From Nocardia pneumoniae NBRC 100136 (lineage in GTDB: Bacteria; Actinomycetota; Actinomycetes; Mycobacteriales; Mycobacteriaceae): 64,000 nt of DNA. Below, piece by piece: positions 42,741-50,142 of the stretch. Location of the stretch: NCBI RefSeq assembly GCF_000308755.1, contig NZ_BAGF01000062.1, positions 1-64,000 of the forward strand, read 5' to 3'. Position 1 is the stretch's first letter. Each line of letters opens with the position of its first letter. The notes below the pieces were generated by a model. It was not told where the DNA came from and ran no database searches. It saw only the letters and a list, made by a program, of their open reading frames with translations. A program made the position numbers and the translations under genes.

Positions 42741-43015
42741 GGGAGCAGCAGCAATTGAGCGATGACGGCGATGGCGCGGCCCCAGCGTTTGCCGAGCAGC
42801 AGTCCGACGCCCGCGGCCAGCACCGCGCCGCCGAGGATGCCGAACCAGGCGGCCGTGCCGTAGCCGCTGGCCGCGGTCTGGTCGTGACCGAGCAGCCCGC
42901 GCACCACCAGCACGATCGCGACAGTCACGGCGACCACCCCTTCGAGCGTCACCAACCCACCGGCAGCCCGGACCGTCGTCGGCACGCCCGCCGAACCCGC
43001 ATCTTTGCCGCTCAC
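42596..43015 (-). CDS. Four-helix integral membrane protein
   Basis: 139 residues with four hydrophobic helices: LEGVVAVTVAIVLVVRGLL, TAAWFGILGGAVLAAGVGLLL, AIAVIAQLLLLPVTWSLL, YGTLLGLVAVAALVLLFAPP. The closing STRWMAQDYGVEPE is short and polar. Matches the position and kind of Rv3217c (about 143 aa, conserved membrane protein). No known activity. Its 3' third has been duplicated twice downstream. Confidence 0.85.
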   Translation of the reverse strand: MSGKDAGSAGVPTTVRAAGGLVTLEGVVAVTVAIVLVVRGLLGHDQTAASGYGTAAWFGILGGAVLAAGVGLLLGKRWGRAIAVIAQLLLLPVTWSLLTDSHQPVYGTLLGLVAVAALVLLFAPPSTRWMAQDYGVEPE

Positions 43016-43365
43016 GACCGCGCCTCCCGCGCCCGCGTGGTGCGCACCCGCATGCTGTGTCCTCGGCTCACTCCCTGACTTTCCCTCACGACCGCACCCA
43101 CTGAGCCTCGCCTCCGTGCGCCACCTTGCGCCAGGTCCTCGGACACACCCGCTGACGCTCCGTCACGACCCTCGCGCTTCGCTCCCCCAGCTGCGACCGC
43201 ATGCTGTGGTCCAGGTTCACTCGATGACGCCCGCTCACGCTCACGCGGCAAGCCTACGACCCGCAAAGACCAGGGCGCGCCCTGGCGTAGACCGACGGCC
43301 GCGGTCCCACCCGGGCGTCGCTCGCCGCTTTCCGGCCCGAGCCAGCGGCCAACTAGGCTGCGAAC
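43016..43365. other. Intergenic region, no gene seen
   Basis: 350 nt between divergent genes. A short imperfect internal duplication is visible (GCATGCTGTG at 43051 and 43200, each followed by a TCACTC..TGAC segment). No ORF of coding character. Confidence 0.35.
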
Positions 43366-44310
43366 GTGCGGACGCTGCTGATCGTGAACCCGAATGCCAC
43401 CTCGACTACGCCGGCGACCCGGGACCTGCTGGCGCACGCGTTGGAGAGCCGCACCCAACTGACCGTCGCGCACACCCAGCACCGCGGCCACGCGGCGGAG
43501 CTGGCCCAGTGGGCAGCGACCAATGAGATGGACCTGATCGTCGTGCACGGCGGCGATGGGACGGTCAACGAGACCATCAACGGCTTCCTCCCGCTGCCCG
43601 AACTGGACGACGGCCAGGCCTGGCTGCCGCGCTTGGGCGTGATCCCCGGCGGCTCGGCGAACGTCTTCGCCAGGGCGCTCGGCATCTCGCCGGACCCGGT
43701 GACCGCTACCAACCAGCTCATCGACCTGCTCACGGTGGACTCCGATCGCCGCATCGGCCTCGGCACGGCGGACGATCGCTGGTTCTGTTTCAGCGCGGGC
43801 GTCGGATTGGACGCCGATGTGTGCGAGGCGATCGATGCCAGCCGCGCGCGCGGCCGCACCGCCACCCCCGCCCGTTATCTTCGAACAACTGTGCGACAAT
43901 TCTTCCGGGCAAAGCGTGATGAACCGAGCGTTCAGGTCGAAATTCCCGGCCGTGATCCGGTAGACGGTGTGCATTACGCGTTCGTTACCAACACCACACC
44001 CTGGACCTACTTGAACGCCACACCGGTGCACACCAACCCCGGCACCCGCTTCGAAACGGGGCTCGGCGTGTTTGCCGTGCGATCCATGGCGGTGCTCCCG
44101 ACGCTTCTGCTCGCGCGTCAACTCCTCATGCCCAACGGAAACCCCAAGTCGCGCAATTTATTTCGCGAAGACGACGTTCCCGCCGTACGAATCGAGTCCA
44201 AGGAACCCATCGGCCTGCAAATCGATGGCGACTTCATCGGGAAGCGCAACGTGGTGGATTTCACCGCGGTGCCCGACGTCCTCGCCGTGGTCGCTCCGCA
44301 GCCGCACTGA
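43366..44310 (+). CDS. Diacylglycerol/lipid kinase family protein
   Basis: 314 residues from GTG 43366. DAGK catalytic features: LLIVNPNATSTTPATRDLL (N-terminal phosphate region), DLIVVHGGDGTVNETINGFL (GGDGT nucleotide-binding loop), LGVIPGGSANVFARALGI (PGGS/TxNxxAR), and C-terminal beta domain ending LQIDGDFIG. It phosphorylates diacylglycerol, sphingoid base or another lipid at the inner membrane face. Corresponds to Rv3218. Downstream lies the whiB1 promoter region. Confidence 0.88.
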   Translation: MRTLLIVNPNATSTTPATRDLLAHALESRTQLTVAHTQHRGHAAELAQWAATNEMDLIVVHGGDGTVNETINGFLPLPELDDGQAWLPRLGVIPGGSANVFARALGISPDPVTATNQLIDLLTVDSDRRIGLGTADDRWFCFSAGVGLDADVCEAIDASRARGRTATPARYLRTTVRQFFRAKRDEPSVQVEIPGRDPVDGVHYAFVTNTTPWTYLNATPVHTNPGTRFETGLGVFAVRSMAVLPTLLLARQLLMPNGNPKSRNLFREDDVPAVRIESKEPIGLQIDGDFIGKRNVVDFTAVPDVLAVVAPQPH

Positions 44311-44409
44311 GCGCGAAACGCCGGGAAAAACATCGCGGTTGTGCTGCGAAAAGCAGGTGGAGCGAGTACAAAGGACCGGGCAGGCCTCCCCTGCGGGGGC
44401 CTTTAGAGC

Positions 44410-44472
44410 GTGACCTTCCCCACGGTGCACCGCGTGCCTATTGACATCTACGGTGTTCGTGAAAGCATTCAC
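44410..44472 (+). promoter_or_regulatory. CRP-like sites upstream of whiB1
   Basis: GTGA-AAGCAT-TCAC (44459-44472) is a perfect half-site pair for an actinobacterial CRP (GTGA-N6-TCAC). GTGA-CCTTCC-CCAC (44410-44423) is a weaker second site 49 nt upstream. A TTGACA -35-like hexamer lies at 44441-44446. In M. tuberculosis, whiB1 is controlled by the cAMP receptor protein Rv3676 through sites of this sort, so the same control is likely here. Confidence 0.65.
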
Positions 44473-44563
44473 AAGCAACCGTGCGGAAACATTCGAGTCG
44501 CACAAGTGAACGATCCACAAACCATAAGGCGCCGTGTGCGGCGCCCAGCAAAGGAGCAGAGGA

Positions 44564-44818
44564 ATGGACTGGCGCCACAAGGCCATCTGTCGCGATGAGG
44601 ACCCCGAGCTGTTTTTCCCGGTGGGTAACAGTGGTCCGGCGCTCGCGCAGATTGCCGATGCCAAGCTGGTCTGCGCTCGCTGCCCCGTAACCGCCGACTG
44701 CCTGTCCTGGGCCCTGAAGTCCGGACAAGACGCCGGCGTGTGGGGTGGTATGAGCGAGGACGAGCGCCGGGCGCTGAAGCGCCGGAACGCGCGCACCCGC
44801 ACCCGCACCGTCGTTTAA
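44564..44818 (+). CDS. whiB1: WhiB-family iron-sulfur regulator WhiB1
   Basis: 84 residues, same size as mycobacterial WhiB1. Four cluster-binding Cys at 9, 37, 40 and 46 (KAIC, LVCARC, TADC), GVWGG turn (G-[IV]-WGG) then basic tail RRALKRRNARTRTRT that binds DNA. WhiB1 holds an NO-sensitive 4Fe-4S cluster and associates with the principal sigma factor region 4; it is essential in M. tuberculosis. GGAG lies upstream of ATG 44564. CRP-like sites are upstream, and a double hairpin terminator follows. Confidence 0.95.
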   Translation: MDWRHKAICRDEDPELFFPVGNSGPALAQIADAKLVCARCPVTADCLSWALKSGQDAGVWGGMSEDERRALKRRNARTRTRTVV

Positions 44819-44829
44819 GACGAACCGCC

Positions 44830-44895
44830 TTACCGGGCCATTCAGCAGCCAGGCCCGGTAAGCATTGTCAGCCCGGCACCCATCGGTGCCGGGCT
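44830..44895. terminator. Double hairpin terminator between whiB1 and pdtaS
   Basis: TTACCGGGCC (44830-44839)/GGCCCGGTAA (44852-44861), perfect 10-bp stem, followed by AGCCCGGCACC (44870-44880)/GGTGCCGGGCT (44885-44895), perfect 11-bp stem with 4-nt loop. They lie between convergent genes and can terminate both. Confidence 0.8.
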
Positions 44896-44980
44896 GTGTT
44901 GTGCCTCGGACCGAATTACCTTGCGGCACTGCGTCTTAACCGCCCTACGGGCACAGCACAGCCCGACGCGGAACGAACAC

Positions 44981-46495
44981 TCAGCGGCCGGAGCGGCGCC
45001 CCAGCGGCACACGGAGGACGGCATCGGTGCCGATGTCGGCGCCGGGGTGCAGGCCGATGGATCCACCGAGTTCGGCCGTGACCAGCGTGCGGACGATTTG
45101 GAGGCCGAGCCGGTCGGAGGACTCCAGGCTGAAACCCGGCGGGAGGCCGCGACCGTCGTCGCTGATGATCACGTCCAGCCAGCGGGCGGAACGCTCGGAA
45201 CGGATTGTCACCGTGCCGTTTTCGCCGGAATCGAAGGCGTGCTCGATGGCGTTCTGCACCAGTTCGGTCAGCACCATCACCAGCGGGGTCGCGCGTTCGG
45301 CGGAGAAGACGCCGAGCGAGCCCGCGCGGCGCACTTTGATGCGCGTGGTGTGCACGGTGGCGACGTCGGCCATGATCGGCAGCAGCCGGTCGACGACCTC
45401 GTCCAGGTCGACCTCCTCGTCCACCGACATGGACAGCATTTCGTGCACCGACGCGATCGAGGTGACCCTGCGCACCGACTCGGTGAGCGCGACCTGCGCC
45501 TCCTCGTTCTCGGTGCGGCGGGCTTGCAGGCGCAGTAGGGCGGCGACGGTTTGCAGATTGTTCTTCACCCGGTGATGGATCTCCCGGATGGTGGCGTCCT
45601 TGCTGAGCAGGGCGCGATCGCGCCGCTTCACCTCGGTGACGTCGCGCACGAGCACGGCGGCTCCGGCCAGTTCACCGTGCGGGCGCAACACGAGCGTGCG
45701 CAGCAGCACGGTGGCGCCGCGCGCCTCGACCTCCATGCGCCGCCCGGTCCGTCCGGCCAGCGCGGCCTGGATGTCGCCGACCACCTCTTGCGCGTCGAAC
45801 GGGTCGGTGATCAGGGATCGGGTGGTGACGGCCAGATCCTGTCCGGCCAGATCGGCCTGCAAGCCCATCCGATGGTAGGCCGACAGGGCGTTCGGACTGG
45901 CGTAGACGACGATGCCTTCGGTGTCGAGCCGGATGAAACCGTCCCCCGCGCGCGGGCTGGAATGGGTGGCCGCGCGGTCCTCGGTGGTCGGGAAGGTGCC
46001 GTCGGCGATCATCTGGCACAGGTCGTCCGAGCACGCCACGTAGGCGGTCTCCAGTTGGCTGCGGACCCGGGGACGCTGGATATCGGTATCCCGGCTGAGC
46101 ACGGCGATCACGTCGTCACCGCAGCGCACCGGGATCGCCTCGCGGATCGCGTGCATCGGATGGGGGTGATACACGCCGGATGCCTCGACCTCGCTGTCGG
46201 CGCGCACGATCTCGCCGGTCACCAGCGCCTGGAACACCTGGGGGTGGTCGGCCCGCCGGGCGACCGTGCCGACCAGGTCCTCCTGGTGCACGGTGGGGGC
46301 GGTGGTCGGGCGGCACTGCGCGACGCAGACGATGTCCGCGCCCTCGGTGATCGGGCCCGCGCCGACCCACAGCAGCAGGTCGGCGAAGGACAGATCGGCC
46401 AGCAGCTGCCAATCGCCCACCACCCGCTGCAGATGGTCGACGGCGACACCGGGTAGGTCGGTGTGCTCGGCCAGCAACTCGCTCAGTGTCGCCAT
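44981..46495 (-). CDS. pdtaS: Sensor histidine kinase PdtaS
   Basis: 504 residues. Order: GAF-like N-terminal domain (DIVCVAQCRPTTAPTVHQEDLVGTVARR), PAS-like domain (EGIVVYASPNALSAYHRMGL), HisKA_2 dimerisation region with phospho-accepting His in TIREIHHRVKNNLQTVAALLRLQARR, and HATPase region with N box LVMVLTELVQNAIEHAF, ISDDGRGLPPGF and GLQIVRTLVTAELGGSI. No transmembrane segment: a cytosolic sensor kinase. In M. tuberculosis PdtaS (Rv3220c) phosphorylates the ANTAR RNA-binding regulator PdtaR, which is not in this window. Confidence 0.94.
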   Translation of the reverse strand: MATLSELLAEHTDLPGVAVDHLQRVVGDWQLLADLSFADLLLWVGAGPITEGADIVCVAQCRPTTAPTVHQEDLVGTVARRADHPQVFQALVTGEIVRADSEVEASGVYHPHPMHAIREAIPVRCGDDVIAVLSRDTDIQRPRVRSQLETAYVACSDDLCQMIADGTFPTTEDRAATHSSPRAGDGFIRLDTEGIVVYASPNALSAYHRMGLQADLAGQDLAVTTRSLITDPFDAQEVVGDIQAALAGRTGRRMEVEARGATVLLRTLVLRPHGELAGAAVLVRDVTEVKRRDRALLSKDATIREIHHRVKNNLQTVAALLRLQARRTENEEAQVALTESVRRVTSIASVHEMLSMSVDEEVDLDEVVDRLLPIMADVATVHTTRIKVRRAGSLGVFSAERATPLVMVLTELVQNAIEHAFDSGENGTVTIRSERSARWLDVIISDDGRGLPPGFSLESSDRLGLQIVRTLVTAELGGSIGLHPGADIGTDAVLRVPLGRRSGR

Positions 46496-46517
46496 GAAGA
46501 TCTACCGCCGGAATCGA

Positions 46518-46733
46518 TCAGGAAATGACCGCGATGAGATGCCCGGCCTTGATCGCGTCGCCTTCCTTGACGCCGATCGAGGTGACCGTGCCGCTGGACT
46601 CGGCGACCACCGGAATCTCCATCTTCATCGACTCGAGGATCACCAGCGTATCGCCCTCCTGGACCTCGTCGCCCTCTTCGACGACCACCTGGTAGACGAC
46701 CGACACCAGCTCGGCGAGAACTTCCTCCGCCAT
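46518..46733 (-). CDS. Biotin/lipoyl carrier protein
   Basis: 71 residues comprising a single biotinyl/lipoyl domain: VVEEGDEVQEGDTLVILESMKMEIPVVAESSGTVTSIGVKEGDAIKAGHLIAVIS. The ESMKM hairpin with Lys37 is the biotinylation site. Matches M. tuberculosis TB7.3 (Rv3221c), a free-standing biotinylated carrier in the same position near the sigH-rshA region. It lies 22 nt upstream of pdtaS on the same strand, so they may be co-transcribed. Confidence 0.93.
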   Translation of the reverse strand: MAEEVLAELVSVVYQVVVEEGDEVQEGDTLVILESMKMEIPVVAESSGTVTSIGVKEGDAIKAGHLIAVIS

Positions 46734-46822
46734 GGCACCCCATTCCTCGTTGCCCTCTATCCGCTGACGGTACAGCCAACCACACGTGAAACAATGGCCT
46801 TCAACCAGAAGGGAGACTACTC

Positions 46823-46897
46823 ATGGGTAAGCGCGGACGTAAGAAGCGTAGCCGCAAGGGAAACGCAGCCAACCACGGCAAGCGGCCCAACGCCTGA
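46823..46897 (+). CDS. 50S ribosomal protein bL37
   Basis: 24-residue product MGKRGRKKRSRKG..NHGKRPNA, extremely basic. It agrees with the tiny actinobacterial ribosomal protein bL37 seen in mycobacterial 50S structures. ATG 46823 is preceded by GGGAG at 7 nt. Too short for usual ORF calling but strongly supported by the sequence pattern. Followed by a hairpin (46925-46955). It binds rRNA in the large subunit. Confidence 0.88.
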   Translation: MGKRGRKKRSRKGNAANHGKRPNA

Positions 46898-46924
46898 GCG
46901 CACGCTCGGCCCGCAAACGCGAAG

Positions 46925-46955
46925 CGGCACGCACTTCCAGCAGGAAGGCGTGCCG
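46925..46955. terminator. Terminator between bL37 and rsrA
   Basis: CGGCACGC (46925-46932)/GCGTGCCG (46948-46955) continued by CTTCC/GGAAG (46934-46938/46943-46947) across one unpaired A; loop AGCA. It lies between convergent genes. Confidence 0.7.
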
Positions 46956-46962
46956 TTCGGCG

Positions 46963-47259
46963 TTATCGGTTCGGTCGGTCGGAGGTCTCGACGGAAGTCT
47001 CGGTGACGATGAACGCGCGGCGCAGTTCGACGGTCAGGCGTTCGCGCAGCGACTCGGGCGCGCGGTCACCGCCGCACTTGCGACTGAGCAGGCCCTTGAT
47101 CTTCTCCTCGATGCCGTAGGCCTCGATACAGGGGCTGCAGTGCTCCATGTGGTGCTGCAACCGGGCCCGGGTCGCTTCGTCGCACTCCCCGTCCAGCATC
47201 AACCACACATCCGCGAGAACCGCCGTGCAGTCGAGCTCCATATCCGGGTCCTGGCTCAC
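46963..47259 (-). CDS. rsrA: Zinc anti-sigma factor RsrA/RshA
   Basis: 98 residues. ZAS motif H37-x3-C41-x2-C44 (HHMEHCSPC) plus Cys11, the same numbering as Streptomyces RsrA, in which Cys11 and Cys44 form the redox disulfide. Reduced protein binds zinc and sequesters SigR/SigH; oxidation releases the sigma factor. Helical C-terminus. ATG overlaps the sigH stop (ATGA), giving coupled, stoichiometric synthesis. Confidence 0.94.
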   Translation of the reverse strand: MSQDPDMELDCTAVLADVWLMLDGECDEATRARLQHHMEHCSPCIEAYGIEEKIKGLLSRKCGGDRAPESLRERLTVELRRAFIVTETSVETSDRPNR

Positions 47260-47888
47260 TGGTTGACCTCCTGGCGTTCCCCCGAACGGTTGAATCCACG
47301 CTCGCGCGCCACATCGGCGAGCAAACCCTTCAGCTGTTTCCGGCCGCGGTGGAGCCGGGACATCACCGTACCGATGGGCGTGCCCATGATGTCGGCGATT
47401 TCCTTATACGGGAAACCCTCGACGTCCGCGTAGTACACCGCCATCCGGAATTCCTCCGGCAGTTCTTGCAGTGCCGCCTTGATGTCGTCGTCCGGCAACG
47501 CGTCCAGCGCCTCGACCTCGGCGGAGCGCAGGCCCTGCGAGGTGTGCTCGGCGGTCGCGGCCAGCTGCCAGTCGGTGATCTCGTCGGTCGGGTACTGCGC
47601 GGGCTGCCGCTGCTTCTTGCGGTAGGAGTTGATGTAGGTGTTGGTCAGGATCCGGTACAGCCAGGCACGGAGGTTGGTGCCCTCCCGGAACGACTTGAAC
47701 CCCTGATACGCCTTGACATAGGTCTCCTGGACCAGGTCCTCGGCGTCGGCCGGGTTCCTGGTCATGCGCAGCGCGGCGCCGTAGAGCTGGTCGAGCAGGG
47801 GCAGCGCGTCCCGCTCGAAGCGCTGTGCCAGCTCGGCATCGTCGACGGCGGCGACATCGTCGGCCACCACGTCATCGTCGCTCGTCAC
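47256..47888 (-). CDS. sigH: ECF sigma factor SigH/SigR
   Basis: 210 residues from GTG 47888 (AAGGGA upstream). Region 2: LAQRFERDALPLLDQLYGAALRMTRNPADAEDLVQETYVKAYQGFKSFREGTNLRAWLYRILTNTYINSYRKKQRQP. Region 4: ALQELPEEFRMAVYYADVEGFPYKEIADIMGTPIGTVMSRLHRGRKQLKGLL. Very close to mycobacterial SigH in the linker TDEITDWQLAATAEHTSQGLRSAEVEALDALPD. Controls thiol-oxidative and heat stress (thioredoxin, mycothiol genes); released by oxidised RsrA. The frame stays open to 48134, see findings. Divergent from ybaK. Confidence 0.94.
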   Translation of the reverse strand: MTSDDDVVADDVAAVDDAELAQRFERDALPLLDQLYGAALRMTRNPADAEDLVQETYVKAYQGFKSFREGTNLRAWLYRILTNTYINSYRKKQRQPAQYPTDEITDWQLAATAEHTSQGLRSAEVEALDALPDDDIKAALQELPEEFRMAVYYADVEGFPYKEIADIMGTPIGTVMSRLHRGRKQLKGLLADVARERGFNRSGERQEVNQ

Positions 47889-48132
47889 ACCTATCCCTTC
47901 GATCGCCGTACCTGCCAAATCTACCGGCAACGGCATATCGACCGGGAATCCGCCTTCCGTCGGTGACACCGCGGTCCATACCGGACGATCGTCGAGCAGC
48001 ACGGGCACCGGCATCTCCTTCACGTCTTCATAGGGCCTGCTCACGCGATGGAAATCCCATCCGAGCGCTGTGTATCGCCTACAACATGCGCGGTGCCCGG
48101 CGTGTTCCCGCGACCACGATAATGTTTCGGCC

Positions 48133-48627
48133 ATGGCAGCAGGCTCGACACCGGCGATCCGCGCGTTGACCCGGGCCGAGGTGGCCCACCGGGTGCACGC
48201 CTACAAACACGATCCGCGCGCCGACTCCTACGGCACCGAGGCGGTGGACGCGCTGGGCACCGAACTCGGCGTCGTGGCCGAGCAGATCTTCAAGACGCTG
48301 GTCATCGAGCTGTCCACCGGCGCGCTCGCGGTCGCGGTGCTTCCCGTGCCGCACACGTTGTCGCTCAAGGCCGCCGCCGCGGCGCTGGGCGCGTCGAAGG
48401 CGAGCATGGCCGACAAGACCCGAGCGGAGAAGACGACCGGGTACGTGCTCGGCGGCATCTCCCCGCTCGGCCAGCGCAAACAGCTGCCCACCGTGATCGA
48501 CGACTCGGCGTTGTCCTGGGACCGCGTGCTGTGCAGCGCGGGGCGGCGCGGTCTGGAGATCGAGCTGGCGCCCGCCGATCTGATCCGGCTGACCAGCGCG
48601 GTCACCGCACCGGTGATATCGGCGTAA
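48133..48627 (+). CDS. ybaK: YbaK-type Cys-tRNA(Pro) deacylase
   Basis: 164 residues of the YbaK/ProX editing family: YGTEAVDALGTELGVVAEQIFKTLVIELSTGALAVAVLPVPHTLSLKAAAAALGASKASMADKTRAEKTTGYVLGGISPLGQRKQLPTVIDDSA. The GYVLGGISP-GQRK segment is characteristic. It hydrolyses Cys mischarged on tRNA-Pro in trans. ATG 48133 is chosen; it sits right at the end of the theoretical sigH upstream extension, so the 245-nt spacer to GTG 47888 must hold both promoters. Confidence 0.92.
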   Translation: MAAGSTPAIRALTRAEVAHRVHAYKHDPRADSYGTEAVDALGTELGVVAEQIFKTLVIELSTGALAVAVLPVPHTLSLKAAAAALGASKASMADKTRAEKTTGYVLGGISPLGQRKQLPTVIDDSALSWDRVLCSAGRRGLEIELAPADLIRLTSAVTAPVISA

Positions 48628-48695
48628 TCCAGCCAGAACCGCCGCGATCTGTGCGTTACTTGGAAACGGCCAGATCGATCCGACTCGAGGATGTG

Positions 48696-49064
48696 ATGCG
48701 AATGTTCGCGCACCAGCGTTTGCGCACCATGATCGTCGTGTTGTTCGGAACTCTCGTCGTGGCTCTCGGTTCGGTGTCGGTCCTCGCCCCGCAGGCCGCC
48801 GCCGCTCCGGGCGCCCCGGCGGTCACGCAGGTCAGCGGTTACCCCTTCGACTTCGGCGGGCAGGACGACGACAGCCCCTTCGATTTCGACGGCAAGGATG
48901 ACGACGACGCCCTGACCGGCCAGGGCATGTTCAAGAAGGACGAGAAAGCCGAGAAGACCGAGAAGCTCGGCGGGACGCTGACCACCAAGATCATCGATCT
49001 CCTCGCCGGGGTGATCAAGTGCGGGCTGAATATCGCCACGCCCAGCGTGAAGTGCTCGCTGTAG
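48696..49064 (+). CDS. Small secreted protein with acidic repeats
   Basis: 122 residues. Signal peptide with hydrophobic core MIVVLFGTLVVALGSVSVLA, cleavage after PQAAAAP. Mature part has Asp-rich repeats (YPFDFGGQDDDSPFDFDGKDDDDA), a Lys/Glu segment (KKDEKAEKTEKLG) and a C-terminal helical region with two Cys (VIKCGLNIATPSVKCSL). GAGG precedes ATG 48696. Exported, function unknown. Asp repeats could bind Ca2+ but no canonical motif is present. Confidence 0.7.
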   Translation: MRMFAHQRLRTMIVVLFGTLVVALGSVSVLAPQAAAAPGAPAVTQVSGYPFDFGGQDDDSPFDFDGKDDDDALTGQGMFKKDEKAEKTEKLGGTLTTKIIDLLAGVIKCGLNIATPSVKCSL

Positions 49065-49130
49065 ACCCGCGACCATGAATTCCGCGCTCGGCTCGGGCGG
49101 CCTCATCGGCCCAACCCCGGTTTCGAGCGC

Positions 49131-49175
49131 AGCGAGATCGAGCATTACCCATTCGTGGCCCGGCTCGGACGCGAG
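49131..49175 (+). repeat. Dispersed intergenic repeat, partial copy C
   Basis: GTTTCGAGCGCAGCGAGATC then GAGCATTACCCATTCGTGGC, a diverged copy of the core GAGCGAAGCGAGACCGAGCA found at 51876 and 52076. A short inverted repeat CCCGGCTC..GAGCCGGG follows. It lies just 3' of the small secreted protein and the SRAP gene end. Confidence 0.6.
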
Positions 49176-49186
49176 CCGGGCCGCGG

Positions 49187-49975
49187 TCACAGCAGGCTGA
49201 TCTGCCCGGTGTGCTCCCGATCCTCTACTCGGGCAAGCAATTCCGGACCGTTGTTGCGCACGCTGTTGACCAGCGGGGGCACCGGGCGCGGCACGATTGC
49301 GGCGACCGTCTCCTCGCTCGGCGTCTCCAGCAGCGTCGCCGGGGCCGGGTGATCCGGGTCCAGCCAGGCGTCCCAGTGTTCCTCCGGCATGGGCAGCGGC
49401 ATGCGGTCGTGAATGCGGGTGAGGTCGCCGACCGCGTCGGTGGTGAGGATGGTGCACGACAGCAGCGGCTCGCTCTCCGGCTGCGAACGGTCGCGCCACA
49501 CCGACCACAGCCCCGCCATGTAGAGCCGGGAACCGTCGGCGTTGGCCATGTAATACGGATGTTTGACGACCTTGCCCTTCGCCCCCGGCTCGGCGTTCGG
49601 TTCGACGACCCACTCGTACCAGCCGTCCATCGGCACCAGGCAGCGCCGGTATTTCACCGCGTCGCGGAAGGAAGGCGTGGTGGCGGCCTTGTCGGCGCGG
49701 GCGTTGAACAACGGCTTGCCCTTGACCGGCACGCCGGGCTCGGCGGCCTCGGTCCACACCGGGATCAGCCCCCAGCGCATACGCCGGATCCGACGCTTCG
49801 GATCGTCGTCCTTCCGTCCCTGGTCGTGCCGTTCGACCACGGTGAGGATCTGCGTGGTCGGAGCGACGTTGTAGTTGGTGAAGGCGCCTTGGTCCGTGGT
49901 CTCGGTCTCGTCGATCGCGTCCAACTCGGCCGCGAGCCTGGCCGGGTTGGTCGTGGTCGCATATCGTCCGCACAT
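49187..49975 (-). CDS. SRAP/YedK-type abasic-site DNA-protein crosslink peptidase
   Basis: 262 residues. Begins MCGRY with catalytic Cys2 exposed after Met removal. SRAP features: NARADKAATTPSFRDAVKYRRCLVPMDGWYEW, YYMANADGSRLYMAGLWSVW, LLSCTILTTDAVGDLTRIHDRMPLPM with its conserved His. It forms a thiazolidine crosslink with abasic sites in single-stranded DNA (HMCES/YedK function). Corresponds to Rv3226c. ATG 49975 is fixed by Cys2. Confidence 0.93.
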   Translation of the reverse strand: MCGRYATTTNPARLAAELDAIDETETTDQGAFTNYNVAPTTQILTVVERHDQGRKDDDPKRRIRRMRWGLIPVWTEAAEPGVPVKGKPLFNARADKAATTPSFRDAVKYRRCLVPMDGWYEWVVEPNAEPGAKGKVVKHPYYMANADGSRLYMAGLWSVWRDRSQPESEPLLSCTILTTDAVGDLTRIHDRMPLPMPEEHWDAWLDPDHPAPATLLETPSEETVAAIVPRPVPPLVNSVRNNGPELLARVEDREHTGQISLL

Positions 49976-50142
49976 ATCCCGATACTCCCACCCGGCACCG
50001 ACAGTGTCGGGGACAATTGGCCCATAACTGATGACCTGTTGAGAGTTTTGACCTAACATTCTCTCATCGTGAGGGGCGGTCTGCCCGTCCATTCCGGCGT
50101 GCGCATCGACCGGCCACCGCAGACGGCAAGAGGAGACCCACT

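Noticed and set aside
47950..48130. Possible SigH-type autoregulatory promoter (GGAAT-N-GTT) upstream of sigH
   Set aside because: Only imperfect matches such as GGATT with short spacing to GTT were found, so no promoter is claimed.
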